This document shows, in pieces, positions 1-8,197 of a DNA stretch of 64,000 nucleotides (positions are counted from its first letter, which is position 1; each line of letters opens with the position of its first letter). The notes beneath the pieces were generated by a model. That model saw only the letters and a program-made list of their open reading frames with translations. It was not told where the DNA came from and searched no databases. A program made the position numbers and the translations under genes. Source of the stretch: CAVXNP01 sp963763305 (GTDB lineage: Bacteria; Pseudomonadota; Gammaproteobacteria; Xanthomonadales; Rhodanobacteraceae); the NCBI GenBank assembly GCA_963763305.1, contig CAVXNP010000001.1:1364001-1428000 (forward strand), read 5' to 3'.

Positions 1-156
1 AAACTCTTCGCGGGTGACGAGCTCGAGGCGACGCAATCCTTGCGTCAGGACATCGTAGAAATTGGCTCGCAAATCCTGATGCGCCTGCGCCAACCCTGGC
101 GGGACCAAAGAAACAAGTCGCTGGGCAATTTGGTCGATATCCTGCCTGTCCATCAT
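1..156 (-). CDS. ubiK: UbiK, ubiquinone biosynthesis accessory factor (N-terminal part, cut by window edge)
   Basis: The minus strand reads M-M-D-R-Q-D-I-D-Q-I-A and, about residues 40-50, L-R-R-L-E-L-V-T-R-E-E-F, the conserved start of the BMFP/YqiC family. Only about 52 residues lie in the window; the C-terminal coiled coil used for trimerisation is outside. In the family UbiK binds UbiJ and helps the late ring-modifying steps of ubiquinone synthesis. Two adjacent ATG codons (156 and 153) could both serve as start. It diverges from glnK, a common pairing in Xanthomonadales. It was identified by reading the sequence directly. Confidence 0.85.
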   Translation of the reverse strand, partial: MMDRQDIDQIAQRLVSLVPPGLAQAHQDLRANFYDVLTQGLRRLELVTREEF

Positions 157-235
157 GGAAGGCGCCTCGCACTTGTCGAAATGAAGTGTAGGTGAACCAT
201 CAAAGCTCCCGCCATCGGCCCGCTCCGCCAAAAGA

Positions 236-253
236 TGTAGGCATTGTCCTACA
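236..253. promoter_or_regulatory. Inverted repeat TGTAGG-N6-CCTACA in the ubiK/glnK divergent region
   Basis: A perfect 6-bp dyad with a 6-base centre lies about 80 bases before glnK and 80 before ubiK. Its size and symmetry fit a dimeric regulator site, but no regulator can be named. I saw no clear sigma-54 element (GG/GC spaced by ten) in this 176-base gap. The assignment as an operator is inference. Confidence 0.3.
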
Positions 254-332
254 CGACACCCCGACACGACAGCCGCCAGCGGGAAAGGCACAATAGCGGG
301 CACGCCGTGCGGTACGGCGCGAAGGAGTTTCC

Positions 333-671
333 ATGAAGCTGGTCGTGGCGGTGATCAAGCCGTTCAAACTGGACGACGTGCGCGAGGCGCTGGCCGAAGC
401 GGGCGTGCAGGGCATCACGGTGACCGAGGTGAAGGGATTCGGTCGCCAGAAGGGCCACACCGAGCTGTACCGGGGCGCCGAGTACGTGGTCGATTTCCTG
501 CCCAAGATCAAGCTCGAAGTGGCCGTGGCCGACGACCAGCTCGAGCGCGTGGTCGAGGCGATCCAGCAGTCGGCGCGCACCGGCAAGATCGGCGACGGCA
601 AGATCTTCGTCACGCCGCTGGAGCAGGTAATCCGCATCCGCACCGGCGAGCTGGATACCGACGCCCTTTGA
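333..671 (+). CDS. glnK: Nitrogen regulatory protein P-II (GlnK type)
   Basis: A 112-residue P-II signal protein of standard length. It carries the T-loop with Tyr51 (the family's uridylylation site) in R-G-A-E-Y-V-V-D-F-L-P-K, the B-loop T-G-K-I-G-D-G-K-I-F around residues 83-92, and the C-terminal V-I-R-I-R-T-G-E. The M-K-L-V start and A-D-D-Q-L segment resemble GlnK more than GlnB. P-II trimers sense ATP/ADP and 2-oxoglutarate and act on GlnE, NtrB or AmtB. The start has a good AGGAG site (ga-aggag-tttcc-ATG). No amtB follows, unlike the usual glnK-amtB pair, so the target here is uncertain. Confidence 0.93.
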   Translation: MKLVVAVIKPFKLDDVREALAEAGVQGITVTEVKGFGRQKGHTELYRGAEYVVDFLPKIKLEVAVADDQLERVVEAIQQSARTGKIGDGKIFVTPLEQVIRIRTGELDTDAL

Positions 672-758
672 GGCCGGTGGCAGAGCGCGCACTCGGCCGG
701 CGCAGAGCGATGCCGCGGCCAGGCACCCTCGCCACGCCCGGCTCCACCGGATAGCCAC

Positions 759-1298
759 CTATGGCGCGGTCGGCACGCTACCCAGGCTGCGCTCGAAGCG
801 CCGGTGGTGGACCAGCAGCCCGGCGTAGTAGCTGACGTAGTAGCCCACCAGCAGGCCCAGCACCACCATCGTGAACGGGCTTTGCCAGGCCGCGTGCGTG
901 CCGGACGGCGGCGCTGCGGGCACTGCCGACCACGGCCCCAGCAGGCTGAACCGCCAGGCCAGGCGACCGACCAGCAGCAAGGTCAGCACGGCGCCGATCC
1001 AGGGATTGGGCACGTAGGCGTCGCCGCCGTCTTCGGTACGCTCGAAGCGGGTCAGGCGCAGACCGACCATGCCCAGCGCGCCTCCCGCGACGATGCCCGA
1101 GGCCAGCCCCTCGAGCAGACGGATGTCGGCGAAACCGGCCAGGCTCGCCAGCAGGCCGATCGCGGCGAAGGCGGCAATCCGCACGGTCATGCGCGTGCGT
1201 CGCACCGGCTGCCGCCCGAACTGGCCCCGGACCCGCCGCCATATCACCAGCAGCATGATCGGCACCAGCGCCAATGACATCAGGTCATGCGGTGTCAT
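759..1298 (-). CDS. Small integral membrane protein (DUF1453/CcdC-like)
   Basis: A 179-residue protein with about five hydrophobic segments (near residues 5-20, 35-50, 55-75, 100-115 and 140-160) and a basic cytoplasmic stretch R-R-V-R-G-Q-F after the first. The pattern resembles DUF1453/CcdC-type membrane proteins, but that is a judgement by eye. The start at 1298 was preferred over an ATG at 1343 because GGGAGA lies just upstream of it. No catalytic motif is visible. It sits between glnK (convergent) and the cupin/gpmA pair on the same strand. Function unknown. Confidence 0.6.
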   Translation of the reverse strand: MTPHDLMSLALVPIMLLVIWRRVRGQFGRQPVRRTRMTVRIAAFAAIGLLASLAGFADIRLLEGLASGIVAGGALGMVGLRLTRFERTEDGGDAYVPNPWIGAVLTLLLVGRLAWRFSLLGPWSAVPAAPPSGTHAAWQSPFTMVVLGLLVGYYVSYYAGLLVHHRRFERSLGSVPTAP

Positions 1299-1373
1299 GG
1301 TCGTTTCTCCCGATTGGAGCCGGGCCGCCCGGCAATGGACCATGCTCTTGCCAAGACCGGGCCATCGGGCCGG

Positions 1374-1745
1374 TTACCCCTGGCCGAGCTGGTCGGCGAT
1401 CGAGCGGGTCCGCTCGGTCACGGTGTTGCCGGTGTGCAGGGTGGACTTGCGCTCGAACAGCAGCAGGCAACACTCCTGTTGCGCCACCGGGTTGTGCTGT
1501 ACGCCGCGCGGCACCACGTACAGGTCGCCCTCGTCCAGCTCCACGGCGCCCGCCTCCATCTCGATGCGCAGGTGCCCACGCAACACCATGAACAACTCGT
1601 CCTCCTGCTCGTGGCAGTGCCAGCCGAAGGTTCCGAGCACCTTGGCCACCTTGACGTAGGCGTCGTCCACTTCGCCGATCACGCGCGGCGACCAGTACTC
1701 GGTCAATGCTTCGGCGACCTGGCGCGGCGAGAGCACGGCGGTCAT
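1374..1745 (-). CDS. Single-domain cupin protein
   Basis: A 123-residue protein with one cupin fold. Motif 1 reads G-W-H-C-H-E-Q-E-D-E-L-F-M-V-L-R-G (two His and a Glu as likely metal ligands) and motif 2 reads G-D-L-Y-V-V-P-R-G-V-Q-H-N-P. Such small cupins are often metal-binding isomerases or dioxygenase relatives, but the substrate cannot be told from sequence. The start lies 2 bases after the gpmA stop, so the two are probably co-transcribed; that does not itself give it a glycolytic role. Confidence 0.8.
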   Translation of the reverse strand: MTAVLSPRQVAEALTEYWSPRVIGEVDDAYVKVAKVLGTFGWHCHEQEDELFMVLRGHLRIEMEAGAVELDEGDLYVVPRGVQHNPVAQQECCLLLFERKSTLHTGNTVTERTRSIADQLGQG

Positions 1746-1747
1746 GG

Positions 1748-2491
1748 CTACTTCGCCTTGCCCTGGTTGGCCACCGCGGCCATCTTTGCCGCGATCGCGT
1801 CGGCATCGCCCAGGTAGTAGCTGCGCAGCGGCTTCATCTGCTGGTCGAATTCGTACACCAGCGGCACGCCGTTGGGCACGTTCATCTCCACGATCGCCTC
1901 GTCGGAGATGTCGTCCAGGTACTTGATCAGCGCCCGCAGCGAGTTGCCGTGGGCCGCCACCAGCACGCGCTGGCCGCTGCGGATCGCCGGCGCCAGCACG
2001 TCGTGCCAGTACGGCAGCACCCGCGCCACGGTGTCCTTGAGGCACTCGGTATCGGGGATCAGCTCCGGCGCGAGCCCCGCATAGCGCGGATCCTGCAGCG
2101 ACTGGTTGGACGCGCGATCCAGCGCCGGCGGGGGGATGTCGTAGCTGCGGCGCCAGATCTTGACCTGGTCGTCGCCGTACTTTGCCGCGGTCTCGGATTT
2201 GTTCAGGCCGGTCAACGCACCGTAGTGGCGCTCGTTGAGGCGCCAGTCGGTCACCACCGGGATCCACATCAGGTCCATGGCGTCCTGCACGCCCCACAGG
2301 GTGCGCACCGCGCGCTTGAGTACCGAGGTGTGCGCCACGTCGAAGCTCAGGCCGGCCTCCAGCAGCAATCGTCCGGCCTCCCGCGCCTCGGCCATGCCCT
2401 GCTCGGTGAGGTCGACGTCGGCCCAGCCGCTGAAGCGATTGTCGAGATTCCACTGGGACTGGCCGTGGCGGATCAGTACGAGCTTGTGCAT
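1748..2491 (-). CDS. gpmA: 2,3-bisphosphoglycerate-dependent phosphoglycerate mutase
   Basis: A 247-residue enzyme, close to the usual 250. It interconverts 3- and 2-phosphoglycerate in glycolysis and gluconeogenesis through a phosphohistidine. Visible are L-I-R-H-G-Q-S-Q-W-N with the phosphorylated His9, the F-S-G-W-A-D-V-D-L-T-E-Q-G segment, N-E-R-H-Y-G-A-L-T-G-L-N-K with the acid/base Glu, and A-A-H-G-N-S-L-R-A-L with the second His. The longer open frame upstream to 2554 lacks family similarity, so ATG 2491 is the start. It is followed 2 bases later by the cupin gene. Confidence 0.95.
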   Translation of the reverse strand: MHKLVLIRHGQSQWNLDNRFSGWADVDLTEQGMAEAREAGRLLLEAGLSFDVAHTSVLKRAVRTLWGVQDAMDLMWIPVVTDWRLNERHYGALTGLNKSETAAKYGDDQVKIWRRSYDIPPPALDRASNQSLQDPRYAGLAPELIPDTECLKDTVARVLPYWHDVLAPAIRSGQRVLVAAHGNSLRALIKYLDDISDEAIVEMNVPNGVPLVYEFDQQMKPLRSYYLGDADAIAAKMAAVANQGKAK

Positions 2492-2641
2492 GGCGGTCGA
2501 ACCGGCGGCAAAAAGGGAACTGGCGATGGTGCAGCGCGATCGGCGGGCCGTCAAATGGCGACCGGCTGCACGCGGGGCTAAACCCTTCCGGCCGCAGCGG
2601 CATCCAAGCGGTTACCCATCCATCGCCATCAGGAGAAACGC

Positions 2642-3298
2642 ATGCGCCGCAGCCCCCTTCACACCGTTCTGCTGGGCCTGGCCCTGGCCTTCCCGCTGCT
2701 CGCATCGGCCCAGGACGACATCGACAAGCTCAACGGCACCGCGCGCGTGGAAGCGGGCCAGCATGCCGGCGACGTCAGCACCGTCAATGGCGCGGTCCGC
2801 ATCGGCGACGGCGCCGTGGTGGACGACGCCAGCACCGTCAACGGATCGGTGGAGCTGGGCGACAAGGCCCAGGCCGCCACCGTGGAGACGGTCAACGGCA
2901 GCGTCTCGCTCGGCCGCGACAGCCGCGTCAGCGGCAAGGTGGAGGCGGTCAACGGCAGTGTCCGGCTGGCGCGCGGCGCCGACGTGTCCGGTCATCTGTC
3001 CAACGTCAACGGTGCGATCACGCTGGACGCGGCCCATGTCGGCGGTGGCATCGAGACGGTCAGCGGCGACATCGATGTCGGCGCCGACTCGAAGGTCGAA
3101 GGCGGCATCCTGGTCGACGAGACCCACGGCTTCCACTTCGGCGAGCGCCGCGCGCCGCATGTGGTGATCGGCCCGCACGCCGTGGTCCAGGGCACGCTGG
3201 AATTCCGTCGCAAGGTCCGTCTGGACGTGAGCGACAGCGCGCAGATCGGCCCGGTCAAGGGCGCCACCGTCAATACCTTCAGCGGCGCCAACCCCTGA
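2642..3298 (+). CDS. Exported VNG-repeat protein, predicted beta-solenoid
   Basis: A 218-residue protein with a Sec signal peptide (R-R near the start, hydrophobic core at 7-20, likely cleavage after A-S-A). The mature part holds about seven short repeats, each with a V-N-G-(A/S)-V/I or V-S-G-D-I core spaced 17-19 residues apart. This resembles the stacked turns of bactofilins and other polymer-forming beta-helices, but here the protein is exported. An AGGAGAA site precedes ATG 2642. It runs towards hemF and away from gpmA. The fold is an inference from repeat spacing; a structural or adhesive role is possible but unproven. Confidence 0.75.
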   Translation: MRRSPLHTVLLGLALAFPLLASAQDDIDKLNGTARVEAGQHAGDVSTVNGAVRIGDGAVVDDASTVNGSVELGDKAQAATVETVNGSVSLGRDSRVSGKVEAVNGSVRLARGADVSGHLSNVNGAITLDAAHVGGGIETVSGDIDVGADSKVEGGILVDETHGFHFGERRAPHVVIGPHAVVQGTLEFRRKVRLDVSDSAQIGPVKGATVNTFSGANP

Positions 3299-3323
3299 AG
3301 CTGGCGCGCCGCGACGGTGCGCA

Positions 3324-3365
3324 GCCGATCCGGGAGGGCGCGACGGTGTGCCTTGCCGGATCGGC
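3324..3365. terminator. Hairpin between convergent genes
   Basis: GCCGATCCGG at 3324-3333 and its exact reverse complement at 3356-3365 form a 10-bp stem with a 22-base loop, directly between the VNG-repeat gene and the hemF stop. It has no T-run on either side, so its role as a terminator is weakly supported. Confidence 0.35.
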
Positions 3366-4268
3366 CTACAGCCAGTCGCGCGGCGTGAGGTAGTCCGCAA
3401 GCCGGGCCTCGGCCGAACCGGGCTCGGGCATATAGGCGTACTCGAAGCGCACCTGGGGCGGCAGGCTCATCAGGATCGATTCGGTGCGCCCGCCGGACTG
3501 CAGCCCGAACAGCGTGCCGCGGTCGTAGACCAGGTTGAACTCCACGTAGCGCCCACGGCGGTAGAGCTGGAACTGCCGTTCGCGCTCGCCGTAGGGCATG
3601 GCGCGGCGGCGCTCGGCGATCGGCAGGTAGGCATCCAGGAACCCCTGTCCCACATCGCGGGTGAACGCCAGACAGCGCTCGAACCCGCCTTCGTTGAGAT
3701 CGTCGTAGAACAGGCCGCCGACGCCGCGGGTTTCCTGGCGGTGCTTGAGGTAGAAATACTCGTCGCACCAGCGCTTGTAGCGCGGGTACACATCGTCGCC
3801 ATACGGCGCGCACAGGTCGCGCGCCACCGTGTGCCAATGCAGCACGTCCTCGTCGAACGGATAGAACGGAGTCAGGTCGAAGCCGCCGCCGAACCACCAG
3901 ACCGTGTCCACGCCGGGCTTGCTCGCTTCGAAGTAGCGCACGTTGGCATGCGTGGTCGGCACATAGGGATTGCGCGGATGCAGCACCAGCGATACACCGG
4001 TGGCAATGAAGCTGCCACCGGCCAGTTCCGGGCGGTGCGCGGTGGCGCTGGGCGGCAGCGGCTGACCGTGGACTCGCGAGAAATTGACCCCGGCCTGTTC
4101 GAACAACGCGCCATCGCGCAGCACCCGCGTGCGCCCGCCACCCCCGGCATCGCGGGTCCAGGCGTCCTCGCTGAAGCGACCGGCACCGTCGAGCTGCTCG
4201 ATGGCGTGGCAGATGCGGTCCTGCAACTGGCGCAGGAAGGTTTCGGCCTGGTCGGCTTGATCGGTCAT
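3366..4268 (-). CDS. hemF: Oxygen-dependent coproporphyrinogen III oxidase
   Basis: A 300-residue enzyme of usual length, converting coproporphyrinogen III to protoporphyrinogen IX in haem synthesis with O2. Family blocks visible include G-G-G-G-R-T-R-V-L-R-D-G (about 37-48), H-P-R-N-P-Y-V-P-T-T-H-A-N-V-R, W-W-F-G-G-G-F-D-L-T-P-F-Y, and R-G-R-Y-V-E-F-N-L-V-Y-D-R-G-T. It acts as a cytosolic homodimer. ATG 4268 begins a typical family N-terminus. It lies alone, with a DUF218 gene upstream on the same strand about 100 bases away. Confidence 0.96.
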   Translation of the reverse strand: MTDQADQAETFLRQLQDRICHAIEQLDGAGRFSEDAWTRDAGGGGRTRVLRDGALFEQAGVNFSRVHGQPLPPSATAHRPELAGGSFIATGVSLVLHPRNPYVPTTHANVRYFEASKPGVDTVWWFGGGFDLTPFYPFDEDVLHWHTVARDLCAPYGDDVYPRYKRWCDEYFYLKHRQETRGVGGLFYDDLNEGGFERCLAFTRDVGQGFLDAYLPIAERRRAMPYGERERQFQLYRRGRYVEFNLVYDRGTLFGLQSGGRTESILMSLPPQVRFEYAYMPEPGSAEARLADYLTPRDWL

Positions 4269-4370
4269 CGGTGAGCCCTGGGTTGATTCAGCACCCAGCT
4301 TACCAAGCGGGCCACGCGCGTCCGATGCGGCCTGCGGTCGCGGCCGGCTTCCGGGCCAGCCGGCGCACGT

Positions 4371-5129
4371 TCAATGCATGCGGGCGGCCATGCGCTGGTT
4401 GCCGACCAGCAACGCCCAGCGCACGCCCAGGTCGATCCACATGACATAGGTCGCCTCCACCAGCAGCTTGGCCAGCGTCGAAGGATCCAGTCCGAGCGCC
4501 TGCTCGGCCGCAACCGGATGACTGTCCAGACCCAGCCGGCGTGCCAGCATCAGGCATCGGGCCAGGTGGTAGCGGCTGGTCAGCAAGGCCACCGGCGGCA
4601 ACGGTTCATCGCCGGCTTCCTGGCGCAGCAGGACGCGGGCGTGACGCAGGTTCTCCAGCGAATCGACCGATTCCTGCTCCAGCGTCAGGCGAGTGGCTGG
4701 CGGCAATTCGGCCGCGCTCAGCCAGCGCTGTGCTGCCTCCGCCTCGCTGAGCGCGCCACCGCTGCGACCACCGAGCAGCATCAGGTGATCGGTGAGCCCT
4801 TCGGCCACGAGCGCCTGAGCGCGCGCCAGCCGGCCATGGAAGTCGGGCCCCGGCCGGTCTCCCCGCAACCGCTTGCCGAAGACCAACACCCGCATGCCGC
4901 ACGGCGGCCGGGTCCGGCTGCGCGCCGCCACCCAGCCCACCCACACCAGGTAGCCCAGCCATACCCCACCCAGGGTCAGCAGGTTGGCCAGCACCGCGAC
5001 GGCCGCGGCGTGCCGCACGTCGCGATCGCCCATGTAGCGTCGCGCGCGGCGAAAGTAGGCTGCCACCAGACCCCGCACCGGATGCCCCGCAAAAGACCCA
5101 AGTTTGCGCAGCCACGCCGTCGCGCGCAA
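4371..5129 (-). CDS. DUF218/YdcF-like membrane-anchored protein
   Basis: A 252-residue protein with one clear transmembrane segment near residues 42-68, then a DUF218 domain. V-L-V-F-G-K-R-L begins the domain, L-M-L-L-G-G-R-S-G-G follows, then E-A-E-A-A-Q-R-W-L, an E-Q-E-S-V-D-S-L-E-N-L block, and V-A-L-L-T-S-R-Y-H-L-A-R, the family's most conserved stretch. Relatives (SanA, ElyC, YdcF) affect envelope integrity, but the chemistry is not settled. It is divergent from the pigment cluster, with 225 bases between, so it need not belong to it. Confidence 0.8.
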   Translation of the reverse strand: MRATAWLRKLGSFAGHPVRGLVAAYFRRARRYMGDRDVRHAAAVAVLANLLTLGGVWLGYLVWVGWVAARSRTRPPCGMRVLVFGKRLRGDRPGPDFHGRLARAQALVAEGLTDHLMLLGGRSGGALSEAEAAQRWLSAAELPPATRLTLEQESVDSLENLRHARVLLRQEAGDEPLPPVALLTSRYHLARCLMLARRLGLDSHPVAAEQALGLDPSTLAKLLVEATYVMWIDLGVRWALLVGNQRMAARMH

Positions 5130-5354
5130 ATCGTGGCGACGTCCTCACGCCGGATCGACCGGTGCTGGGTAACCCTTGCCGCACTGGTAGCGGCCTCCGC
5201 AGTCAGTGCGTGCATCGTCGCGCGCGACATGGATGCGCTGTATCAACCATCGCGTGTCGGTCTGCTTCGCAGTGCGTCGAGCCGGTTGTCGACGGACTGC
5301 CCGGGGCGAAACCGTACACTAGGCAAGTCCCCGGACCGGAGCTACGCTGGCCTG

Positions 5355-6566
5355 ATGCCTCCAACGATTCCGGCACTGGCGATCAGTGCCTACACCGCAA
5401 CTTCCGCCCTGGGCCACGGCCTCGAGGCGCACCTGGCGGCCATCGACAAGCGTCGCAGCGGGTTGCGCGAAAACGACTTCAGCCGCACCCCGCTGCCGTG
5501 CTGGATCGGCCGTGTCGACGGGCTGGAGGCCGACGCCTGCGCCCTTCCATCCGCGCTGGCGCGCTGGGAATGCAGGAACAACCGGCTGGCCTGGCTGGGG
5601 TTGAACCAGGACGGCTTCCTGGCGCAGGTCGAGCATGCACGCGAGCGTCATGGCGCCCATCGGGTGGCGCTGCTGCTGGGCACGTCCACCGCCAGCATCG
5701 GCTCCACCGAGGAAGCCTATCGTCGGCTGGATGCCGACGGCGGCTTCGCCGACGACATGCTGCGTCCGGCCATCCATGCGCCGCATTCGCTCGCCGGCTT
5801 TGTCGCCGAAGCGCTCGGCCTGACCGGCCCCTGCCTGACCGTCTCCACCGCCTGCTCGTCCAGCGCCAAGGTCTTTGCCAGCGCCGAGCGGATGATCCGC
5901 CTGGGTCTGGTGGACGCCGCGGTGGTGGGCGGCGTGGACACCTTGTGCGACAGCGTGCTGTTCGGCTTCGGCGCGCTGGAGCTGGTTTCGCGCCAGCGCT
6001 GCCGGCCGTTCGACCAGCACCGCGACGGCATCTCGATCGGCGAGGCGGCGGGCTTCGCCCTGCTCCAGCGCAGCGAGGTCGATCCAACCGCGCCCCGCCT
6101 GATCGGCTATGGCGAGGCCAGCGACGCCTACCACATGTCCACGCCCCACCCGGAAGGGCTGGGCGCCGAACTGGCGCTGCGCGATGCGCTGGCACGCGCC
6201 GGGCTGGAGCCGACGCAGGTCGACTACATCAACCTGCACGGCACCGCGAGCCAGAAAAACGACGAGGTCGAGGCGGCGCTGATCGCCCGGGTCTTCCCGG
6301 CGACCACCCGGGCCAGCGGCACCAAGGGCTTCACCGGCCATACGCTGGGCGCGGCCGGCATCGTCGAGGCAGCAATCACCCTGCTGGCGCTGCAGCACGG
6401 CCAGGTCCCGGGCAACCTGGGCGGCGACACGCCCGATCCCGCATGCGGGCCGCAACTGGCCTGGTCCAACGAAACCCGCCCGATTCACGTCGCCCTGAGC
6501 AACTCCTTCGGCTTCGGCGGCAACAACGCCTGCCTGGCCTTTGCCCGCAGCGGGAGCGGCGCATGA
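5355..6566 (+). CDS. Beta-ketoacyl-ACP synthase of the aryl-polyene cluster
   Basis: A 403-residue ketosynthase with a complete active site. Cys167 is in V-S-T-A-C-S-S-S-A, the first His is in N-L-H-G-T-A-S-Q-K-N-D, and the second His is in G-F-T-G-H-T-L-G-A-A-G. The G-F-G-G-N-N-A-C C-terminal motif is also present. Such enzymes extend the polyene chain on ACP by decarboxylative condensation. ATG 5355 was chosen because it begins at the family N-terminus; the open frame reaches far upstream without similarity. Its stop overlaps the next start (ATGA), so the two ketosynthase-like proteins are translationally coupled and probably pair. Confidence 0.9.
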   Translation: MPPTIPALAISAYTATSALGHGLEAHLAAIDKRRSGLRENDFSRTPLPCWIGRVDGLEADACALPSALARWECRNNRLAWLGLNQDGFLAQVEHARERHGAHRVALLLGTSTASIGSTEEAYRRLDADGGFADDMLRPAIHAPHSLAGFVAEALGLTGPCLTVSTACSSSAKVFASAERMIRLGLVDAAVVGGVDTLCDSVLFGFGALELVSRQRCRPFDQHRDGISIGEAAGFALLQRSEVDPTAPRLIGYGEASDAYHMSTPHPEGLGAELALRDALARAGLEPTQVDYINLHGTASQKNDEVEAALIARVFPATTRASGTKGFTGHTLGAAGIVEAAITLLALQHGQVPGNLGGDTPDPACGPQLAWSNETRPIHVALSNSFGFGGNNACLAFARSGSGA

Positions 6567-7360
6567 GCGCGCTGCGCGTGCATGTGGCAGGCATCGGCCT
6601 GTGGTCGCCACAACTGGCGGATTTCGACGGCCTGCGCCAGCTGCTCGCAGGCTCCGTCCCGACACCGCCCCCGGCCAGGCCCGCGGCAAGCATGCTGCCT
6701 CCGAACGAGCGCCGACGCGCGCCCGGCAGCGTGCTGCTGGCGGTGGAGGTCGCCAGCCAGGCGGTAACCATGAGCGGGCTGGACGCGGCCCAGCTGGCGT
6801 GCGTGTTTTCCTCGTCGCATGGCGACCAGCCGATCACCGACTACATGTGTGCCACGCTGGCGAACGCGCCCGCGGAGCTCTCGCCCACCCGCTTTCACAA
6901 TTCGGTGCACAACGCACCGGCAGGCTACTGGACCATGGCCAGCGGCTGCCACGCACCCTCCAACGCGGTCTGCGCCCACCACGCCAGTTTCGGCGCGGGC
7001 CTGCTGGAAGCGGCGACCCAGGTGCTGGCCGAACAGCGCGCGCTGCTGCTGGTGTGCAGCGACACCGCCGGCAGCGGTCCGCTCAACGAAGTGACCGGGT
7101 GCCCCGAACCGTTCGGTTGCGCGCTGGTACTGACCCCTGCTGCGGACGACAGGACCATGGCCACACTTGAACTGACACTGGTGCCCGGTAGCATCGAACC
7201 CACGCCTCCGGTATCGCCGGTGCCGCCGACGTGGGTCGCGCACAGCCCTTCGGCGCGCGCGCTGCCGCTGCTGACGCTCCTGGCGACCGGGACCGGCGCA
7301 TGCCGGATCGCCGTGGCCGGCGCGCTCGGCATGACCATCAAAACGGAGATCGCCGCTTGA
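6563..7360 (+). CDS. Ketosynthase-like protein (chain-length-factor type)
   Basis: A 265-residue protein resembling the short 'beta-ketoacyl synthase N-terminal' family found in aryl-polyene clusters. Blocks such as V-F-S-S-S-H-G-D, F-H-N-S-V-H-N-A-P-A-G-Y-W and A-S-G-C-H-A-P-S-N-A are seen. It is about 140 residues shorter than a true ketosynthase, and the G-T-x-x-x-x-D and G-H-x-x-G-A-A-G histidine motifs are absent, so it is unlikely to condense alone. By analogy with aryl-polyene systems it probably forms a heterodimer with the preceding ketosynthase. It overlaps both neighbours by a few bases. Confidence 0.82.
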   Translation: MSALRVHVAGIGLWSPQLADFDGLRQLLAGSVPTPPPARPAASMLPPNERRRAPGSVLLAVEVASQAVTMSGLDAAQLACVFSSSHGDQPITDYMCATLANAPAELSPTRFHNSVHNAPAGYWTMASGCHAPSNAVCAHHASFGAGLLEAATQVLAEQRALLLVCSDTAGSGPLNEVTGCPEPFGCALVLTPAADDRTMATLELTLVPGSIEPTPPVSPVPPTWVAHSPSARALPLLTLLATGTGACRIAVAGALGMTIKTEIAA

Positions 7361-8154
7361 AAGCTGCCAACCCCCGCTGGTGCGTGCTGATTCCCTGTCT
7401 CAACGAGGAGGCGGCCATCCGCGAGGTGGTCCAATCCGCCCTGGCGCTGGGCGTTCCGGTGATCGTGGTCGACGACGGTTCGAGCGACCGCACCGCGGAC
7501 ATCGTTGCGGAGCTGCCGGTGACCCTGCTGCGCCACCCCACCCGCCGCGGCAAGGGCGAGGCGCTGCGGCGTGGCTTCCGCGAGGCGTTGTGGCAGGGCT
7601 TCGATGCCGTGGTGACCATGGACGGCGATGGCCAGCATCTGGCCAGCGACGTGCCGCGGCTGGTCGCCGCCGCCCAGCGCTATCCGGACCACATCGTGAT
7701 CGGCGCTCGCCTGCTCGACCGCGAGCAGCAACCGAAGGCGCGCCAGCGCGCCAATGCGGTCGCCGACTGGGGCATTTCCTGGGCCTGTGGCGTACCGATC
7801 GTGGACACCCAGAGCGGCCAGCGCTGGTACCCGCGCGCAGCGCTGGAGCTGGTCGACCTTCCCGCCGAACACTTCGTCTTCGAGGCGGCCATCCTGATCG
7901 CCGCCTGCCGCGAGCGCGGCCTGGGGGTGGTCTCGGTGCCGATCGCCTCGCGTTATCAGGGCGAGTTCCGGCTGAGCCATTTCAGCCCGGTTCGCGACGT
8001 CACCCGGATCACCGCCTTCACCATCGGCCGCGTGCTTCACTACGGCGACATCCGGGCATGCCATCGCCGCGCACAGGGCGCACCGCTGGTGATGGACGCG
8101 GTGCCCACCGCACCGGATTACCTGCCACTGGCCAACGCCCCGCACGCCGAGTGA
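7357..8154 (+). CDS. Family 2 glycosyltransferase
   Basis: A 265-residue GT2 enzyme (DPM-like). V-L-I-P-C-L-N-E-E begins the Rossmann-like fold, V-V-D-D-G-S-S-D-R-T is the nucleotide-sugar motif, and M-D-G-D-G-Q-H is the metal-binding DxD. No transmembrane tail is evident, so it is probably cytosolic or peripheral. The start is TTG at 7357, chosen because CGGAG lies 8-12 bases ahead and the next in-frame ATG would cut the first beta strand. TTG overlaps the preceding stop. In pigment clusters such enzymes are thought to modify the polyene head or its lipid anchor; the acceptor is unknown. Confidence 0.86.
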   Translation: MKAANPRWCVLIPCLNEEAAIREVVQSALALGVPVIVVDDGSSDRTADIVAELPVTLLRHPTRRGKGEALRRGFREALWQGFDAVVTMDGDGQHLASDVPRLVAAAQRYPDHIVIGARLLDREQQPKARQRANAVADWGISWACGVPIVDTQSGQRWYPRAALELVDLPAEHFVFEAAILIAACRERGLGVVSVPIASRYQGEFRLSHFSPVRDVTRITAFTIGRVLHYGDIRACHRRAQGAPLVMDAVPTAPDYLPLANAPHAE

Positions 8155-8197
8155 CGCGGCCCCACGGGCGCCATCAACCGACACCAGGAACCGCCCG

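Noticed and set aside
157..332. Sigma-54 promoter before glnK
   Set aside because: No TGGCAC-N5-TTGC element with the required spacing could be found.
5319..6689. A 456-codon frame antisense to the ketosynthase
   Set aside because: Shadow of third-position GC; it crosses two real genes and lacks motifs.
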